From Chrysochromulina parva (Eukaryota; Haptophyta; Prymnesiales; Chrysochromulinaceae): a DNA stretch of 24,987 bases. How positions within the stretch are numbered: position 1 is the stretch's first letter; each line of letters opens with the position of its first letter. Location: NCBI GenBank assembly GCA_002887195.1, contig PJAB01000508.1, positions 1 through 24,987 of the forward strand. Direction: 5' to 3'. The position numbers and the translations under genes were made by a program. This document shows positions 9,080 to 18,789 of the stretch, one piece after another. Below the pieces are notes generated by a model, which saw nothing but the letters and a program-made list of their open reading frames with translations, was not told where the DNA came from and made no database searches.

Positions 9080-9509
9080 CCACTTTTTTTTAGGAACGTG
9101 TTCAGAAGAATTCAGTTTGAAGAAACCTGTACAACCATCCTCTCGCACAAGGCTTCAAAGCGCCCGACGGGACCCATACAACGGACGTACACCGAGGTGA
9201 GCACGACACATCGCCGCGGCCTTAAGAATGGTTGGATCAGCTGACCGCGACGCCAGGGTCGAGTCCCGCATTCCATAAGCTTGAACGGTTCCTGACCGTG
9301 CGTGCGGTGCGCGTCAACAAGGCGATGGTGAATTCTCAACTGTCAGTTGCTGGCCACGTTCATGGTTGCCGTCACTTCGGAGTGACGAAGCCGGTTTGCT
9401 CACGCTTGTTTCTATCCAAAAGAGACGGCCAATCGATCCACCTGACAGGGCCACAGAGTTTACACAGGTTACTTTGGGGCAGAGACGTGCGCAGAGGAGG
9501 GGCCATGGC
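9080..9509. other. Convergent 3' intergenic region
   Basis: These 430 bp lie between the stops of the Agenet and RMND1-like genes and should hold both 3' UTRs. A T-run (cttttttttag) at about 9083-9093 directly follows the Agenet stop. The short frames here have no recognisable features. No RNA gene was found. Confidence 0.5.
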
Positions 9510-10643
9510 TTACCCGAGCGAGTGTATCTCCACGAGAACTTCAAAGGCGATCAGCAGCACGATGGCGTATTCGAGGAACGTCGAGTGCTGATGATGAGCG
9601 TCGTCTTTCAGAGTTTGCATTGTCGCCTGCGCGTAATCGAGCTGCTGGTTAATCGCTTCGATTCGATCCTCGATCTCGTACTCGGAAACCATGGCGTCAT
9701 ACATCGCCTCGCGTTCAGGCTGCTCCCAAAGCCAGTCTGGAGTGGACATGATCGAGTCGTCGAAGTTGAATTCGCGCATGAGCAGCAGCCGTTGCATGGT
9801 GCGTGCGCCCGACTCCACGCCACCAAGGTAGGGTGGCAGGAAGCGCAAAAGGAGCGAAGGCCGGCCCTGGCGAACGATGCGCTTAACGGAACCTAGGATG
9901 CGCTCCATTTCATCCTCTAGAAGAAGCAGCTTCATGTGCCGATGCAGCGCATGAGAGAAGGACAGTTGATCAAGCGTGCGTTTGCGCGGCTCGCACGATG
10001 CATTGATTAGAATCTCATCGCGGCTAAGCTCGGAGCGATCTCCAGTATGCCACTTCATGACCTCTCGTGGGAGCGAGAGCGGATCGTATGGCTTTTGTCG
10101 ACCTCTTCCTTGACCTCCTTGCAGCGCATGCAAATCACGCAGAAGCGCGTCTTCAAAGTTTGGCTCCGATCCCCACCAAACGCTGACACAGGCGGAGCTG
10201 CTGGGTCCGTCGCTCCCGGAAGATGCTGTGAAGAAGAAGACGCAAGCGCGCGCCGAACCGTGCGGTGCATCCGTCCCGGATGCCGGCGCACTCAAGTGCA
10301 CCACGTCTTCGATTGCATCCACCTCAATAGACTTGAGCATCCCCGTTGCTGACGCGGCGGACGAACTTCCTCCGAAGACCTGCACTGACCCAGCGCCGAA
10401 ACGTGCGCGTAGTGCTTGCGCGAGGCCAAACTGATCATGCTCGCCCGGCATGATGATCGCAGCCACCCGACGAGACGACTCAGGAGCAGATCCGCCAGCC
10501 TTCTTGCGCTTTCGCCCTTTTGGGGCGAGGTTAGGTCTCCGCGCATAGGCCTGCGGCACAGAAGGCGATGCAGAGAGCTGCCGTGACCACGACTCCGTGG
10601 CGATGCGGCCCACATGGCGTCGCTGCGACGTGAATCGCCACAT
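9510..10643 (-). CDS. RMND1/Rmd1 family (DUF155) mitochondrial protein
   Basis: The ATG at 10643 gives 377 residues in one exon. The N-terminus (MWRFTSQRRHVGRIATESWS) is basic, Ser/Arg-rich and lacks acidic residues until E18, as expected for a mitochondrial presequence. The C-terminal half matches the DUF155 layout: a SFSHALHRHMKLLLLEDEME helix, then STPDWLWEQPEREAMYDAM, then a coiled segment (YEIEDRIEAINQQLDYAQ), then a histidine-rich turn and a terminal membrane helix (EYAIVLLIAFEVLVEI) near residues 357-374. Human RMND1 is a mitochondrial inner-membrane protein needed for mitochondrial translation; yeast Rmd proteins are the founding relatives. The function here is inferred from family. 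The middle (residues 90-200) is poorly conserved and Ser/Ala-rich. Confidence 0.8.
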   Translation of the reverse strand: MWRFTSQRRHVGRIATESWSRQLSASPSVPQAYARRPNLAPKGRKRKKAGGSAPESSRRVAAIIMPGEHDQFGLAQALRARFGAGSVQVFGGSSSAASATGMLKSIEVDAIEDVVHLSAPASGTDAPHGSARACVFFFTASSGSDGPSSSACVSVWWGSEPNFEDALLRDLHALQGGQGRGRQKPYDPLSLPREVMKWHTGDRSELSRDEILINASCEPRKRTLDQLSFSHALHRHMKLLLLEDEMERILGSVKRIVRQGRPSLLLRFLPPYLGGVESGARTMQRLLLMREFNFDDSIMSTPDWLWEQPEREAMYDAMVSEYEIEDRIEAINQQLDYAQATMQTLKDDAHHQHSTFLEYAIVLLIAFEVLVEIHSLG

Positions 10644-10954
10644 GTACAAGTAGAGCCGAGCGCCTTGAGCGAGAGCGTGTGAAAGTTATAAACATTGGCT
10701 GTGAAAGGCGAGGTTCACGGGATCCTGGCTCTGAATTAGCGGCAAAACGAAAACGGTGCGTGTGGTGAACTTTCCGGAAAGGGTACCGAAAATCTTTCAT
10801 ACCCTCCCTTCGATCCCTCTGCGGTTGAACGCGCCCGGGGGAATCTGAGAAACTGACTCCGTGTACGCCGGTCCGTTGTCTTTTTGCGTCGTATGACAGA
10901 CATCCGAAGTATGATTGTTTCCAAGTTGCGAACCTTCGTGAACAAACGGGAGAG
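10644..10954. promoter_or_regulatory. Divergent promoter region, RMND1-like / BDP1
   Basis: About 311 bp separate the two head-to-head start codons. The region holds a TATAAA-like ttataaac at about 10686-10693, an imperfect inverted pair ggttcacggg / gtgaacttt, and several short A/T blocks. No coding frame of note is present. Both genes are presumably driven from here. Confidence 0.45.
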
Positions 10955-13830
10955 ATGGCCGCCTGCACTGGCCTGACGGCCATTGCGCTCGTGCCCAACG
11001 TACCCACACTTCACGCGCCCGACCCGCCCGATGGTGCGGGCATCGACGCGGACGAGCAGGCGTGGCGCATGGGCGTGCAGGCGGAAGCAGAGGCTCAGCC
11101 GTTGGGTTCCGCTCTTATTGATGCAGGCCTGCGGCTCTATTCGATGCTTGATGGCGAGTGGCACAACGTCTACGTCGAAGCGTACAATGAGCGTTCGGGC
11201 CGTCACCGCGTGCGATGTGAGTCATCCACCATTTTGTACCGCGACCTTCCAGCCTCACATGACCATTGTTGCCCGATAATGCTCTCACACCATGCTGGCT
11301 GCTTCCCATATCTTCTGCAGATTCCGACGGCACGCAAATGTGGCATTTGCTGCGCGACGAGCGATGGCTGCAGACCTCAAAACCCGAAGACCGACCGCTC
11401 GCGACGGCGCGAGCTGGGGCTGGTGGCTCGGAGCGGCGGCGGCCGAGCCGGGCCGCCGGCGAGGCTGCTTCGAGGGTGGCGGCCCGACTCTCTGCACAGG
11501 AAGAGACCGGGCGTGACCAGGACGATGATGGCGGTGACGATGTGCTCGTCCCATCCGATGACGAGCACGACGACCAGGACCACGACGTCAACGGAGAAGC
11601 ACCGCCGCGAAAGCGAGCACGTAAAGGCGCGAGGCGTCCTCATGCGCGTGCCAAGAAGGCGACGGAAGGAGGCACCGGCGCCGCAACGTCGAGCGCCGGC
11701 CGCACGGCATCTCTGGGCGCTTCTGACGGCGCTCATCCTCGACCACCGGGCCGCGCGCCCGTGGGCAAGCAGTGGGACTCTCATCAGGGGCAGTGGGTGG
11801 CTCGCGAGCCCGCGACAGAGCCACCTACGCACCTGGCCGCAGGCACAGGGCAGGATTACGTTGGCATCGCCACAGGCGCTGCCGCCGGAGCGATGGGCGG
11901 CGAGGTGCTGATGGGCGGCGGCATCTCGGCGGGCGCTGCCTATCCCATGATCCTGCCCCCAGAGGGCGCGCGCACGAGCGCAGCGTCGCGATGGGAGGCT
12001 GCGGGCGCCGACTTGCCAGGCTGGATGGTGGAACGCCGAGTCGCCGCAACTGGGCGTCAGTACGCGGTGTACCACGGCCCGCAGGGGCATCGCGCCACGT
12101 CGCGCACGCAGGCACTCACGGGCGGCGTGCGCCGCGGCACGTTGCAGAAGCCCATGGAGGAGATGACCATGCGCGAGCTCATCTGCGAGCGCACGCAGGG
12201 CGTCCCGATGCGCGCCGCGCGTGTCGTGCGAATGCGCCGACGCAAAGGCGCTGACGACGCGCCCGGCGCCGACGGCGGCGGGCCAACGGCGGACGGCGAA
12301 GCGCCTGTGGGCGGCAGCGGCAGCGCCTTTGGATGGTCCGACTTTTCGCTCGGCGGCGGTGGTGGGCGCAGCTTCGTGATCACAAACGACGCCGAAGAGG
12401 CCGAAGAGTTCCGGCGACAGCGTGAAGCGGAGGAGGAGGAGGCCCGCGGGCCGCGGCTCGCGAGCGAGGAGGCGGGCGAGGAGGGCGAGGAAGAGGACGA
12501 GGAATGGGACGCTGTGACTGGTGCTGCCGTCACGGCAGACGGGCCACGTGGTCGGCTTCGCAGGCGTGGCGGTGGCGTCTGGCAGGACGGGGAAGAGGAC
12601 CGACCTCATGCGCGTGATGGCGAGAATGGGGAGGAGGGGGACGAGGACGAGGACGAGGATGAGGAAGACGAAGAGCAGGGTGCGGCGGAAGGCGAAATGG
12701 GAGGCGCCAACGGGCCCGGCTTCGTGCCTCAACTTCGTATCGTCAACGGCCAGATTGTGCTCGATGAGGCATCTCTGCACGTGAGCGCGCGGCCGTCTGT
12801 CACGAACCTGGCCCCGACCATCGAGGTGGACACGGGCGCGGGAGTGACGTCTGCCTCGTACCTCAATCGAGCGCAATCGCTCCCGTGGAGCCCGCAGGAG
12901 ACGGGAAAGTTCCTCGCGGCGCTCCAAAAGTACGGCACCGACTTTTCGCTGATCGCGGCGCTCTTTCCCAAGCGCAATCGACGCCAGATCAAGAACAAGT
13001 TCAAGCGTGAGGAGCGCGAGGACCCGCGGCGCATGGACCTGCTCCTGAGTGCCGGCCGTTGCACCGAGAGCGAGCTGCCCGATCGTGCGCAGATGCAATC
13101 GCTAATTGAGCGGTGCGCCAACGTCGGATCCATCGCGCCCTCGGAAGCGGTCGCGCCGAGCGGACCTCTTGGCCTGTCCGCTGCAGGTGTATCGAGCGCT
13201 GGCGCGTCCGCGCCTGCGCTCGCCGAGGCGATGGGCGCAGGTGGGAGGGAGTATCTGCGGGCACCCGCGCCGCCCGCGCTACCGGTGGCCTCCTCCCTTG
13301 CGCCGACTAGGGCGCCACCTCCTTCAAGCCTGCCGCCTTCAAGCCTGCCGCCTCGCGTGGGTGGCGTCGGCAACGGCTCCCGGCCGAGCGTGCCGGTCTC
13401 CGCAGCTTCGCCTGGTCCCGCCGCCTCGCCGGCGGCACCTGATCGACCCCATATACCCGTGGGGACATCGGTGCCCCCCGTGGCCGCGGCAAGAGGGCGC
13501 GATCACCCGATCGCGACAATGGCAACGCCCACGGCTCTGGCAGGCGCCGCTGCCGGAGCACCGCGCGAGCCGGCCGCTAACGGTGGCGCAGCCGCGGCAG
13601 CACCGGTGGCGCAAGCTGCTACATTGCCGGCCGCTGCTCGAGCTGCGCCCTTGGCAGCCACGCGGCCAGCCATCCCGGCGCGTCGGCCGATGCTCTCTTC
13701 AACGATGATGATGAGCAGCAAGAGGACAGATGTTGAGGAGCAGCCGCTCGAGAAGGACCTCCCGCCGGAGCCCGAGGAGTGGCGAAACGAGCAGCGTGGC
13801 GGCGGGAGCGAGGACGATGACGAATATTGA
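10955..13830 (+). CDS. TFIIIB B'' subunit (BDP1-like) with an N-terminal Tudor-like region; two exons
   Basis: Exons at 10955-11216 and 11321-13830 give 923 residues; the split codon T|AT encodes Tyr88. The SANT/Myb domain near residues 610-660 carries the BDP1 hallmarks PWSPQETGKFLAALQKYGTD, LIAALFPKRNRRQIKNKFK and EEREDPRRMDLLL. BDP1 joins TBP and BRF1 to form TFIIIB, which recruits RNA polymerase III to tRNA and 5S genes. The family SANT domain binds DNA and BRF1-TBP. Residues 55-104 resemble a Tudor/Agenet fold (LDGEWHNVYVEAYNE, then RVRYSDGTQMWHLL, then RDERWL), which is not a usual part of BDP1. Between these lie basic stretches (RKRARKGARRPHARAKK) and long acidic runs around 12430-12510 and 12630-12680. 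The C-terminal 250 residues are Ala/Pro-rich and include a PPSSL duplication, ending in an acidic tail. Confidence 0.8.
11217..11320 (+). other. Intron of the BDP1-like gene
   Basis: Donor GCGAT|gtgagt and acceptor cttctgcag|ATTCC define a 104 nt phase 1 intron. The pyrimidine-rich end and restored RVR-Y-SDGTQMW reading support it. It interrupts the Tudor-like region. Confidence 0.85.
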
Positions 13831-14202
13831 CGGCGCCTGCTGCGGGGATTTTCGGCCTCATACACGGGCGTGGGAAAGCCGCGATTCGGTGTCTTGGACT
13901 TGTGTGTTGAGAGCTTGAGGCCGAGCGACCGAGGGCGCGGGCACGCGCGCGGACGCCGTCCAGCGTCCTTCGATCCTTCCACTTCTGAAGTCGTGGTGAG
14001 CGCGGGGGGGCCGCGACAACTGACTGACCGACTGAAACTTCCCAAATTCACTAGCAGCTACACAGCCAGACGGTTCGACATAAACATATTCAGTTCACAA
14101 CATGATTGTTCAGGGTGGTAGCGACTATCTGCGCTGCATGCGGCCAGCATAGCACAACGAGGATGTGACTACCAGGTTGGCCGTACCCGTGACCGCAAAA
14201 TG
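13831..14202. other. Convergent 3' intergenic region, BDP1 / FYV7-like
   Basis: These 372 bp hold both 3' UTRs. A G-run (cgcgggggggccg) lies near 14001-14013 and the second half is more A/T-rich. No gene, tRNA or repeat was recognised. Confidence 0.5.
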
Positions 14203-14652
14203 TCAAGGGCCCGCCTTCCCCCGCAAGGTATCCAAATACCGCTCCACTTGTAGCCCGAGAATGGGCTGCCCACGCTTCGTACGTTTATTGCACTTAGTGG
14301 TCCATTCACTGCGTCGCTTGCGGCTCAGCTCCTTTTTCCGCTCCTGCTCTTCATGCGCCTGTCGAGCTACCTCTTCCGCTGCACGCGTGTCCGCTTGCGA
14401 AGCCTCCCAGTGACGCCTCGCTGCCACGGCAGCGCCCACTTTCGCCTTAGCCGGCCGCGTAGGGTTGCTCGACGCAGATGCTCCGGCGAATTGCTCGTCT
14501 GAAGAACCAAAGTCTTGAGCCATGAGGGCATGGGGCGCCAGTTCTCCCAGACTCTTGAAGGCGTTGGCCCGTGCGCGGCCCAGCTTGTACTTCTGAACGC
14601 GATGGTGCTTTTTGTCGATGGCCCCGTTCCCGTACCTTTTCTGGGCCGACAT
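14203..14652 (-). CDS. FYV7/CCDC59-type rRNA-processing protein
   Basis: One exon, 149 residues, very basic. The N-terminus (KKHHRVQKYKLGRARA) and a Lys/Arg/Glu-rich helical middle (EEQERKKELSRKRRSEW) lead to a C-terminal KRTKRGQPILGLQVERYLDT. That GQP-[IVL]-[ML]-G...[IV]E..L segment is the signature I associate with the FYV7/TAP26 family. In yeast, Fyv7 acts in the nucleolus in 35S pre-rRNA processing and small-subunit assembly. The size is within the family range. The call rests mainly on the C-terminal motif and overall composition, so it is moderate. The gene shares a short divergent promoter with the glycosyltransferase-like gene. Confidence 0.6.
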   Translation of the reverse strand: MSAQKRYGNGAIDKKHHRVQKYKLGRARANAFKSLGELAPHALMAQDFGSSDEQFAGASASSNPTRPAKAKVGAAVAARRHWEASQADTRAAEEVARQAHEEQERKKELSRKRRSEWTTKCNKRTKRGQPILGLQVERYLDTLRGKAGP

Positions 14653-14783
14653 CGTGCTGGGCGACGTCGAACAGAGTCGCGTGAATGGCTGTTACATGTA
14701 CCAAGGAAAGAATCCTCTCGGTGTGTTGACTTTCATTAATTCGTCAATTGGGAACGGAGCCCGGCGCTTCGGAAAATGCTGAA
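14653..14783. promoter_or_regulatory. Divergent promoter region, FYV7-like / glycosyltransferase-like
   Basis: Only 131 bp lie between the two ATGs. The stretch contains an A/T-rich core (actttcattaattcgtcaat) near 14729-14748. Both genes must use very short 5' UTRs or overlapping initiation regions. Confidence 0.4.
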
Positions 14784-16151
14784 ATGTTGTCATTCGCCGT
14801 GCGGAAAGCTTCCCGCGCTGTACAGCCAGCCCCAGCTCTTTGCCGACGTACACGCGCGACATGGACGCGAACACAAAAGTGCCGAGTGGCAGCTGCAGCA
14901 CTGGCGCTCGTCGCCACTTTATTCCTATTGGGGCGTTCAGACTTCCAAGCAGATTCCGTCCTACATTCTGCACAGCCTCCACGGATATCGCCACCAAAAG
15001 GCCTCGATTGCGTCGACTTTGTCATGGTGACCAATGCGCCTCTCGACTCGTGCGTCCTATTGGCGAGTGTAAACTCGCTCTGGCGGTATGCTCAGCCAAA
15101 GCCGTGCCGCGTTCTGCTTGTGTCGGCGGGCAGATGCAATAACGCACCTCGAGGTGTGCAGTGCCTGCACGAGGCGACACTGATACCGGGATTATCAATC
15201 ACCTCAGTCAGAGATGCCCTGGCCCGTCATCCCACACCGACAAAAGGGGAGCTGCCCGCTGAAACGTTGAAAGCCCGCGCGGGGTGGCTGCTACAGCAAT
15301 TCCTCAAGCTTGGCCTTGCTGAGTACAAGCATGACCTGACAGAGCATTTTGTGATCTGGGACTCCGATTGCGTGGTTCTGCGACCAATATCCTTCTTCGA
15401 CGAAGATTTGCGCTCGGTTGCACGGATGCACGGCGCCAATACGCTTGCGAACCGTGACAAGCTCGTGCCGTACAAACCGCAGGCTGTCGCGGCCGAGACA
15501 GGCGCAGCACGGCATCCTCCTGTCCCACCAGGCATATCCCACATGAGCGAGCTCGGCGCCGTGACACCGTCCGCGAACTTTGTGGCGGGCTCCCAAGGCT
15601 GCGACTACGCGTGGGTCTTCCATCAGCTAACGGGCGGGCTCCCGTTGATAGTACCATCGCACAGTCGCGCACATATGACCTCTTTCGTGACACACTACAT
15701 GGCGACGCGTCGATCGACAGTGAATACGATGACGCAGACCTTTGCTCGCGTAGGAGCTCGCGTTGGAGCGCAGCAAGGTGCAATGACGCCAGGTATCGAG
15801 ACCAATGCCTCGGCCAAAGACGGCCTGCCGCCGTGGATGGCTCACGTCCTCCGAGTGGTTCGCGACAAGTGCGGCTTCACCGAGTACGGCTCCATGATCA
15901 GTTGGACTCTGCAGCGAGCTCCAGAACAGCTGCGGTTCGTTCGTGAGCGCGACTGGGTGCGTGTGCCACACGTGAACGGGATCTGCCCGACATACGACGC
16001 GCTGCGACCTTTCGAGAACTTATCATACGTCGGGTGGGAGCAGAACGGCGGAGCCGCTGGGTACGGGGGCGGAATGCAGAGTGGCTGGAAGTTTGAGCTG
16101 CTGAAGCGTAAAAACCAGCTGCGCATGTGGTTGCTCGGAACGAGCATATAG
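14784..16151 (+). CDS. Type II membrane glycosyltransferase-like protein (DUF6492-like)
   Basis: The first ATG in frame is at 14784 and gives 455 residues in one exon. A short basic cytosolic N-terminus precedes a membrane anchor near residues 35-51 (VAAAALALVATLFLLG), the layout of Golgi type II enzymes. The lumenal part begins with a nucleotide-binding-like strand (DCVDFVMVTNAPLDSCVLL), followed by LWRYAQPKPCRVLLVSAG. A DxD-type metal site lies in FVIWDSDCVVLRP (D193, S194, D195). Other motifs resembling GT-A sugar transferases are LKARAGWLLQQFLKL before the DxD and PTYDALRPFENLSYVGWEQ near the C-terminus. The donor sugar and acceptor cannot be predicted. I place it near the DUF6492 group by pattern only. 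Confidence 0.65.
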   Translation: MLSFAVRKASRAVQPAPALCRRTRATWTRTQKCRVAAAALALVATLFLLGRSDFQADSVLHSAQPPRISPPKGLDCVDFVMVTNAPLDSCVLLASVNSLWRYAQPKPCRVLLVSAGRCNNAPRGVQCLHEATLIPGLSITSVRDALARHPTPTKGELPAETLKARAGWLLQQFLKLGLAEYKHDLTEHFVIWDSDCVVLRPISFFDEDLRSVARMHGANTLANRDKLVPYKPQAVAAETGAARHPPVPPGISHMSELGAVTPSANFVAGSQGCDYAWVFHQLTGGLPLIVPSHSRAHMTSFVTHYMATRRSTVNTMTQTFARVGARVGAQQGAMTPGIETNASAKDGLPPWMAHVLRVVRDKCGFTEYGSMISWTLQRAPEQLRFVRERDWVRVPHVNGICPTYDALRPFENLSYVGWEQNGGAAGYGGGMQSGWKFELLKRKNQLRMWLLGTSI

Positions 16152-16233
16152 CAGCGTTAAAACTTTTGTCAGTAAACCAACACAGCGCCATCGGTGGCAA
16201 TGCTGACTACATTCCACGGTCTCTCCCCACATC

Positions 16234-18303
16234 ATGTCCTTTTGGCGAGAGCTGCGTCGCGAGGTGCAGACCACCTTTGGTCGCAGGCGTGCGACCGGTG
16301 GAGCTGCGGGTCACACGCGCGTGGTGCGTGCTCCTGCTGGCGTCCACGGTCTCGTTGTGCAGGAGGATGAGAGTGGCAGCGGCTGGGATCTAATCGAACG
16401 CAAGGCTCAGGAGCCGCCCGTGGTATACACGGAGCGGTGCGGAGAGGTCGCTCTCGCCTCGAGCCAGTACCTAGTGGGTGGCGAGGAAGGTGCTGCCGAT
16501 GAGGAGGACGCCGAGTACCGACGCATCTGGAACCTGCCACTCCGCCGTGCTGGTGGCAGCTGCAGCAGTGCATCTTCTCGGTCGCAGGGCAACGTACAGC
16601 CGCCCGGCGCCGGGGCCAGTGCCGATCTGGCCCGCGCATCGATCGGACTTCGTTCGAGTGCGAATGTATCGTTGTCACCCTCAGTTACTGAGGATGCTGC
16701 AGCAGTGATGTCACCTGCTACCGCAGCAACAGCCGTACCGGAAGCAGCTGCGCCATCGCAGTTGGCGATCCGACAAGCGCCGCTAGCCAACTTGCCGAGT
16801 CTTCGCGCTGCCTCCTGCCTGTCATCGACCGATCCGTCGTCCGTTTCCTGCGCACACGAGCCTACGAGCGCCGCGAGCATTGCGGTGCTGGAGCCACTCT
16901 CGCCATTGCCGCTGCCTCCGTCAACAGTAGTGATGTCAGCAGCTGGAGCCGCAGGAGGAGGAGAAGGAGGAGGAGAAGGAGGAGGCGCCGCCGTGGGGGC
17001 GGCGGCGGTAGTAATGCCTGCGGATGGATACGCTGAAAGTGCTGTGTGCGCGTCTGCAACAGCCGGGGTCCCAGTTGGCTCAGGCAGCTTTAGTACCGAC
17101 CGTGGCAGCACCGGCGGCGGCGAGCCTCCTTTGGCGGCGGCAGACAACTCCTCTCCTGTGCTCGGTGCACAAGCTGATGCATGCGCCTTTGACGCAGCAA
17201 ACCAAGGTGTGGCGGATGGCGGTCAGCGCGGCTATTCCAGCGGGATGCTTGTCGTGAAACTGCTGCGGTTTCTGTGCGTGATCGTGAGATGGTGCGGCAT
17301 GTTTGCCGTCCACTCCACCCTCGGGCTGATGCAAGCGCACCACCCCGGGCTGACTCTCTTCCACCTGCTGCGCAACGTGCACTTGCGCCAGTGCGTGATT
17401 CAGTGCGCGATGCTCAACCTGCTGCTCTTCCGCGGCGCACTGCACGTGTACGAGAAGCTGCTGCCGGCCCTGTGCCTCTCCGTTCTGGGCGTGCGCTTGA
17501 TGGGCGACTGGCGGTATGAGCTCGCAATCGTGGTGTTATGGGCGGCGCCTGCATACGTCGTCTGCGAGATCGTCACAACATCACTCCACTTCAAGATGGC
17601 GCAGAAGATGGTCGACGACGCGCAATCCCCGCCACCCGTCGGAGTGCAGACTGCAAGGAGCAGCGATCCATGCGACTCCGCCGCTCGCTCCATCAGTCAC
17701 ATGGGCGGTGTCGCCACAGCAGCACCGGCAGCATGCGACAGAATTCTGATGGCAGCAGCTAATGAGGGGCCCAGCTGTGGAAGGAGCAGTCGTAGAGGCG
17801 ATGACGACGTGGATAGCGGTAGTGTTCATACGACTGCACGAGGAGAGGATGGTCAGCGTGACGCGATGCTCAGCTTTACCTCGATCGTCTACACGCGGCT
17901 CATCTACCTTGTCTTCGTGCTGCAGATTCGCCTCTTCTGCGGCGTGCCTTTCGTCGGGCCAGTGCTGACACTCGTGCTCTCGGCGCTCCTCCACGCCTAT
18001 GACTCGTTCGAGTTCATCTGGGATCAGCAGGGCTGTGGTGTCGCCGAGCGCTTCGCACTCATCGAAATGCACTGGCTCTACTTCTTAGGATACGGCGGCG
18101 TGCTCGCTTGTCTCTCCCTTCACCTGCGCTTCTGGGACCTCTTCGCCATTCGCACCGTGCTGTACCCCATCTACATCGCCAATGCACCGCATGCACGCTT
18201 CGAATCACGCAGGGCAAGCCAACCACTTCCCGTCTTTCAGCTGCCGCTTCTTGTGTTTAATGCCCTGCTTCAGCTCGTCGCTGCATCTCTCGCGCGATCG
18301 TGA
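16234..18303 (+). CDS. EI24 family ER membrane protein
   Basis: One exon, 689 residues, starting 82 bp after the glycosyltransferase stop. The N-terminal 330 residues are mostly low-complexity Ala/Ser/Gly, with a GGGEGGGEGGG stretch near 16953-16990. Membrane segments then lie near residues 336-360, 387-407, 428-449, 546-590, 614-650 and 668-686. The block LLHAYDSFEFIWDQQG, RFALIEMHWLYFLGYGGVLA and VLYPIYIANAPHARF matches the conserved C-terminal half of EI24/PIG8, an ER protein linked to autophagy and p53-induced growth control in animals. A charged, Ser-rich insertion of about 85 residues separates the third and fourth membrane segments. At 689 residues it is about twice the animal length because of these two additions. 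The role in this organism is inferred. Confidence 0.8.
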   Translation: MSFWRELRREVQTTFGRRRATGGAAGHTRVVRAPAGVHGLVVQEDESGSGWDLIERKAQEPPVVYTERCGEVALASSQYLVGGEEGAADEEDAEYRRIWNLPLRRAGGSCSSASSRSQGNVQPPGAGASADLARASIGLRSSANVSLSPSVTEDAAAVMSPATAATAVPEAAAPSQLAIRQAPLANLPSLRAASCLSSTDPSSVSCAHEPTSAASIAVLEPLSPLPLPPSTVVMSAAGAAGGGEGGGEGGGAAVGAAAVVMPADGYAESAVCASATAGVPVGSGSFSTDRGSTGGGEPPLAAADNSSPVLGAQADACAFDAANQGVADGGQRGYSSGMLVVKLLRFLCVIVRWCGMFAVHSTLGLMQAHHPGLTLFHLLRNVHLRQCVIQCAMLNLLLFRGALHVYEKLLPALCLSVLGVRLMGDWRYELAIVVLWAAPAYVVCEIVTTSLHFKMAQKMVDDAQSPPPVGVQTARSSDPCDSAARSISHMGGVATAAPAACDRILMAAANEGPSCGRSSRRGDDDVDSGSVHTTARGEDGQRDAMLSFTSIVYTRLIYLVFVLQIRLFCGVPFVGPVLTLVLSALLHAYDSFEFIWDQQGCGVAERFALIEMHWLYFLGYGGVLACLSLHLRFWDLFAIRTVLYPIYIANAPHARFESRRASQPLPVFQLPLLVFNALLQLVAASLARS

Positions 18304-18789
18304 AAGGGAGCCGATCTTGCCACTTGCCTCTGGTGCGCACGCGCATGAAACGCGAAACGCGCGACGAAGGCGGTCGTCGGCGCGGCTTCTTCGTTCGTTC
18401 GGTTCTCGTTCGTCGGCGTCATTCGTGCATCGTGGGCCCCCACCCAAGCATCCGACAGATCCACGTCGGCCGCATCGCAAAGGCATCGCGACGCACCAGC
18501 CGGTAGGCCCGACCGTTGTAGAGTAATAAAGTATTTGGCGGGCCCAGGCGTCTTTTTCCCCGGTGTCACACCCTGTTTAGTTTCGGTTACAGTCGAGATC
18601 AAATTTCGTGGCAGGGTCTGGTCTCTGGACGTCGGAGCCGAGCGCGTCGGTAACTCGCGGGTCCTCGGTCCTCGGCACAGCCGGGGTCGGCACCGGGCGC
18701 GACGAGCCGGGCTTCCGAACACTCAGCCTGCGCACAAACTCTCGACCGGGCCGGGGGAGCGCCTTTAACACTCATATGTCCACTGAGCT
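18304..18789. other. Convergent 3' intergenic region, EI24 / HIT-GalT-like
   Basis: These 486 bp contain a possible polyadenylation signal AATAAA at 18525-18530 for the EI24 transcript, and a GC-rich stretch with repeated gtcctcggtcctcgg and gccggg elements near 18660-18745. Short frames on both strands have no recognisable features. Confidence 0.45.
18525..18530 (+). terminator. Possible polyadenylation signal of the EI24 gene
   Basis: AATAAA lies 222 bp past the EI24 stop in an A/T-rich pocket of GC-rich sequence. Other genes here show no such hexamer in an obvious place, so its use is uncertain. Confidence 0.3.

Noticed and set aside
9226..9290. tRNA-like segment with gggtcgagtccc and flanking gaatg/cattc
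   Set aside because: The T-arm-like piece does not form a proper 5 bp stem and the whole is too short for D, anticodon and T arms.
9366..9896. 176-codon plus-strand frame under the RMND1-like gene
   Set aside because: It is antisense to the best-conserved part of DUF155 and has no features of its own.
11377..13098. 573-codon open frame antisense to BDP1
   Set aside because: GC-rich coding DNA with few stops gives long shadows. The sense strand carries the BDP1 SANT motif and a matching intron, while the antisense product is Arg/Leu-rich with no recognisable domain.
14748..14783. Longer N-terminus for the glycosyltransferase-like protein
   Set aside because: The frame extends to 14748 only by reading TTG as a start. 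The first ATG is at 14784.
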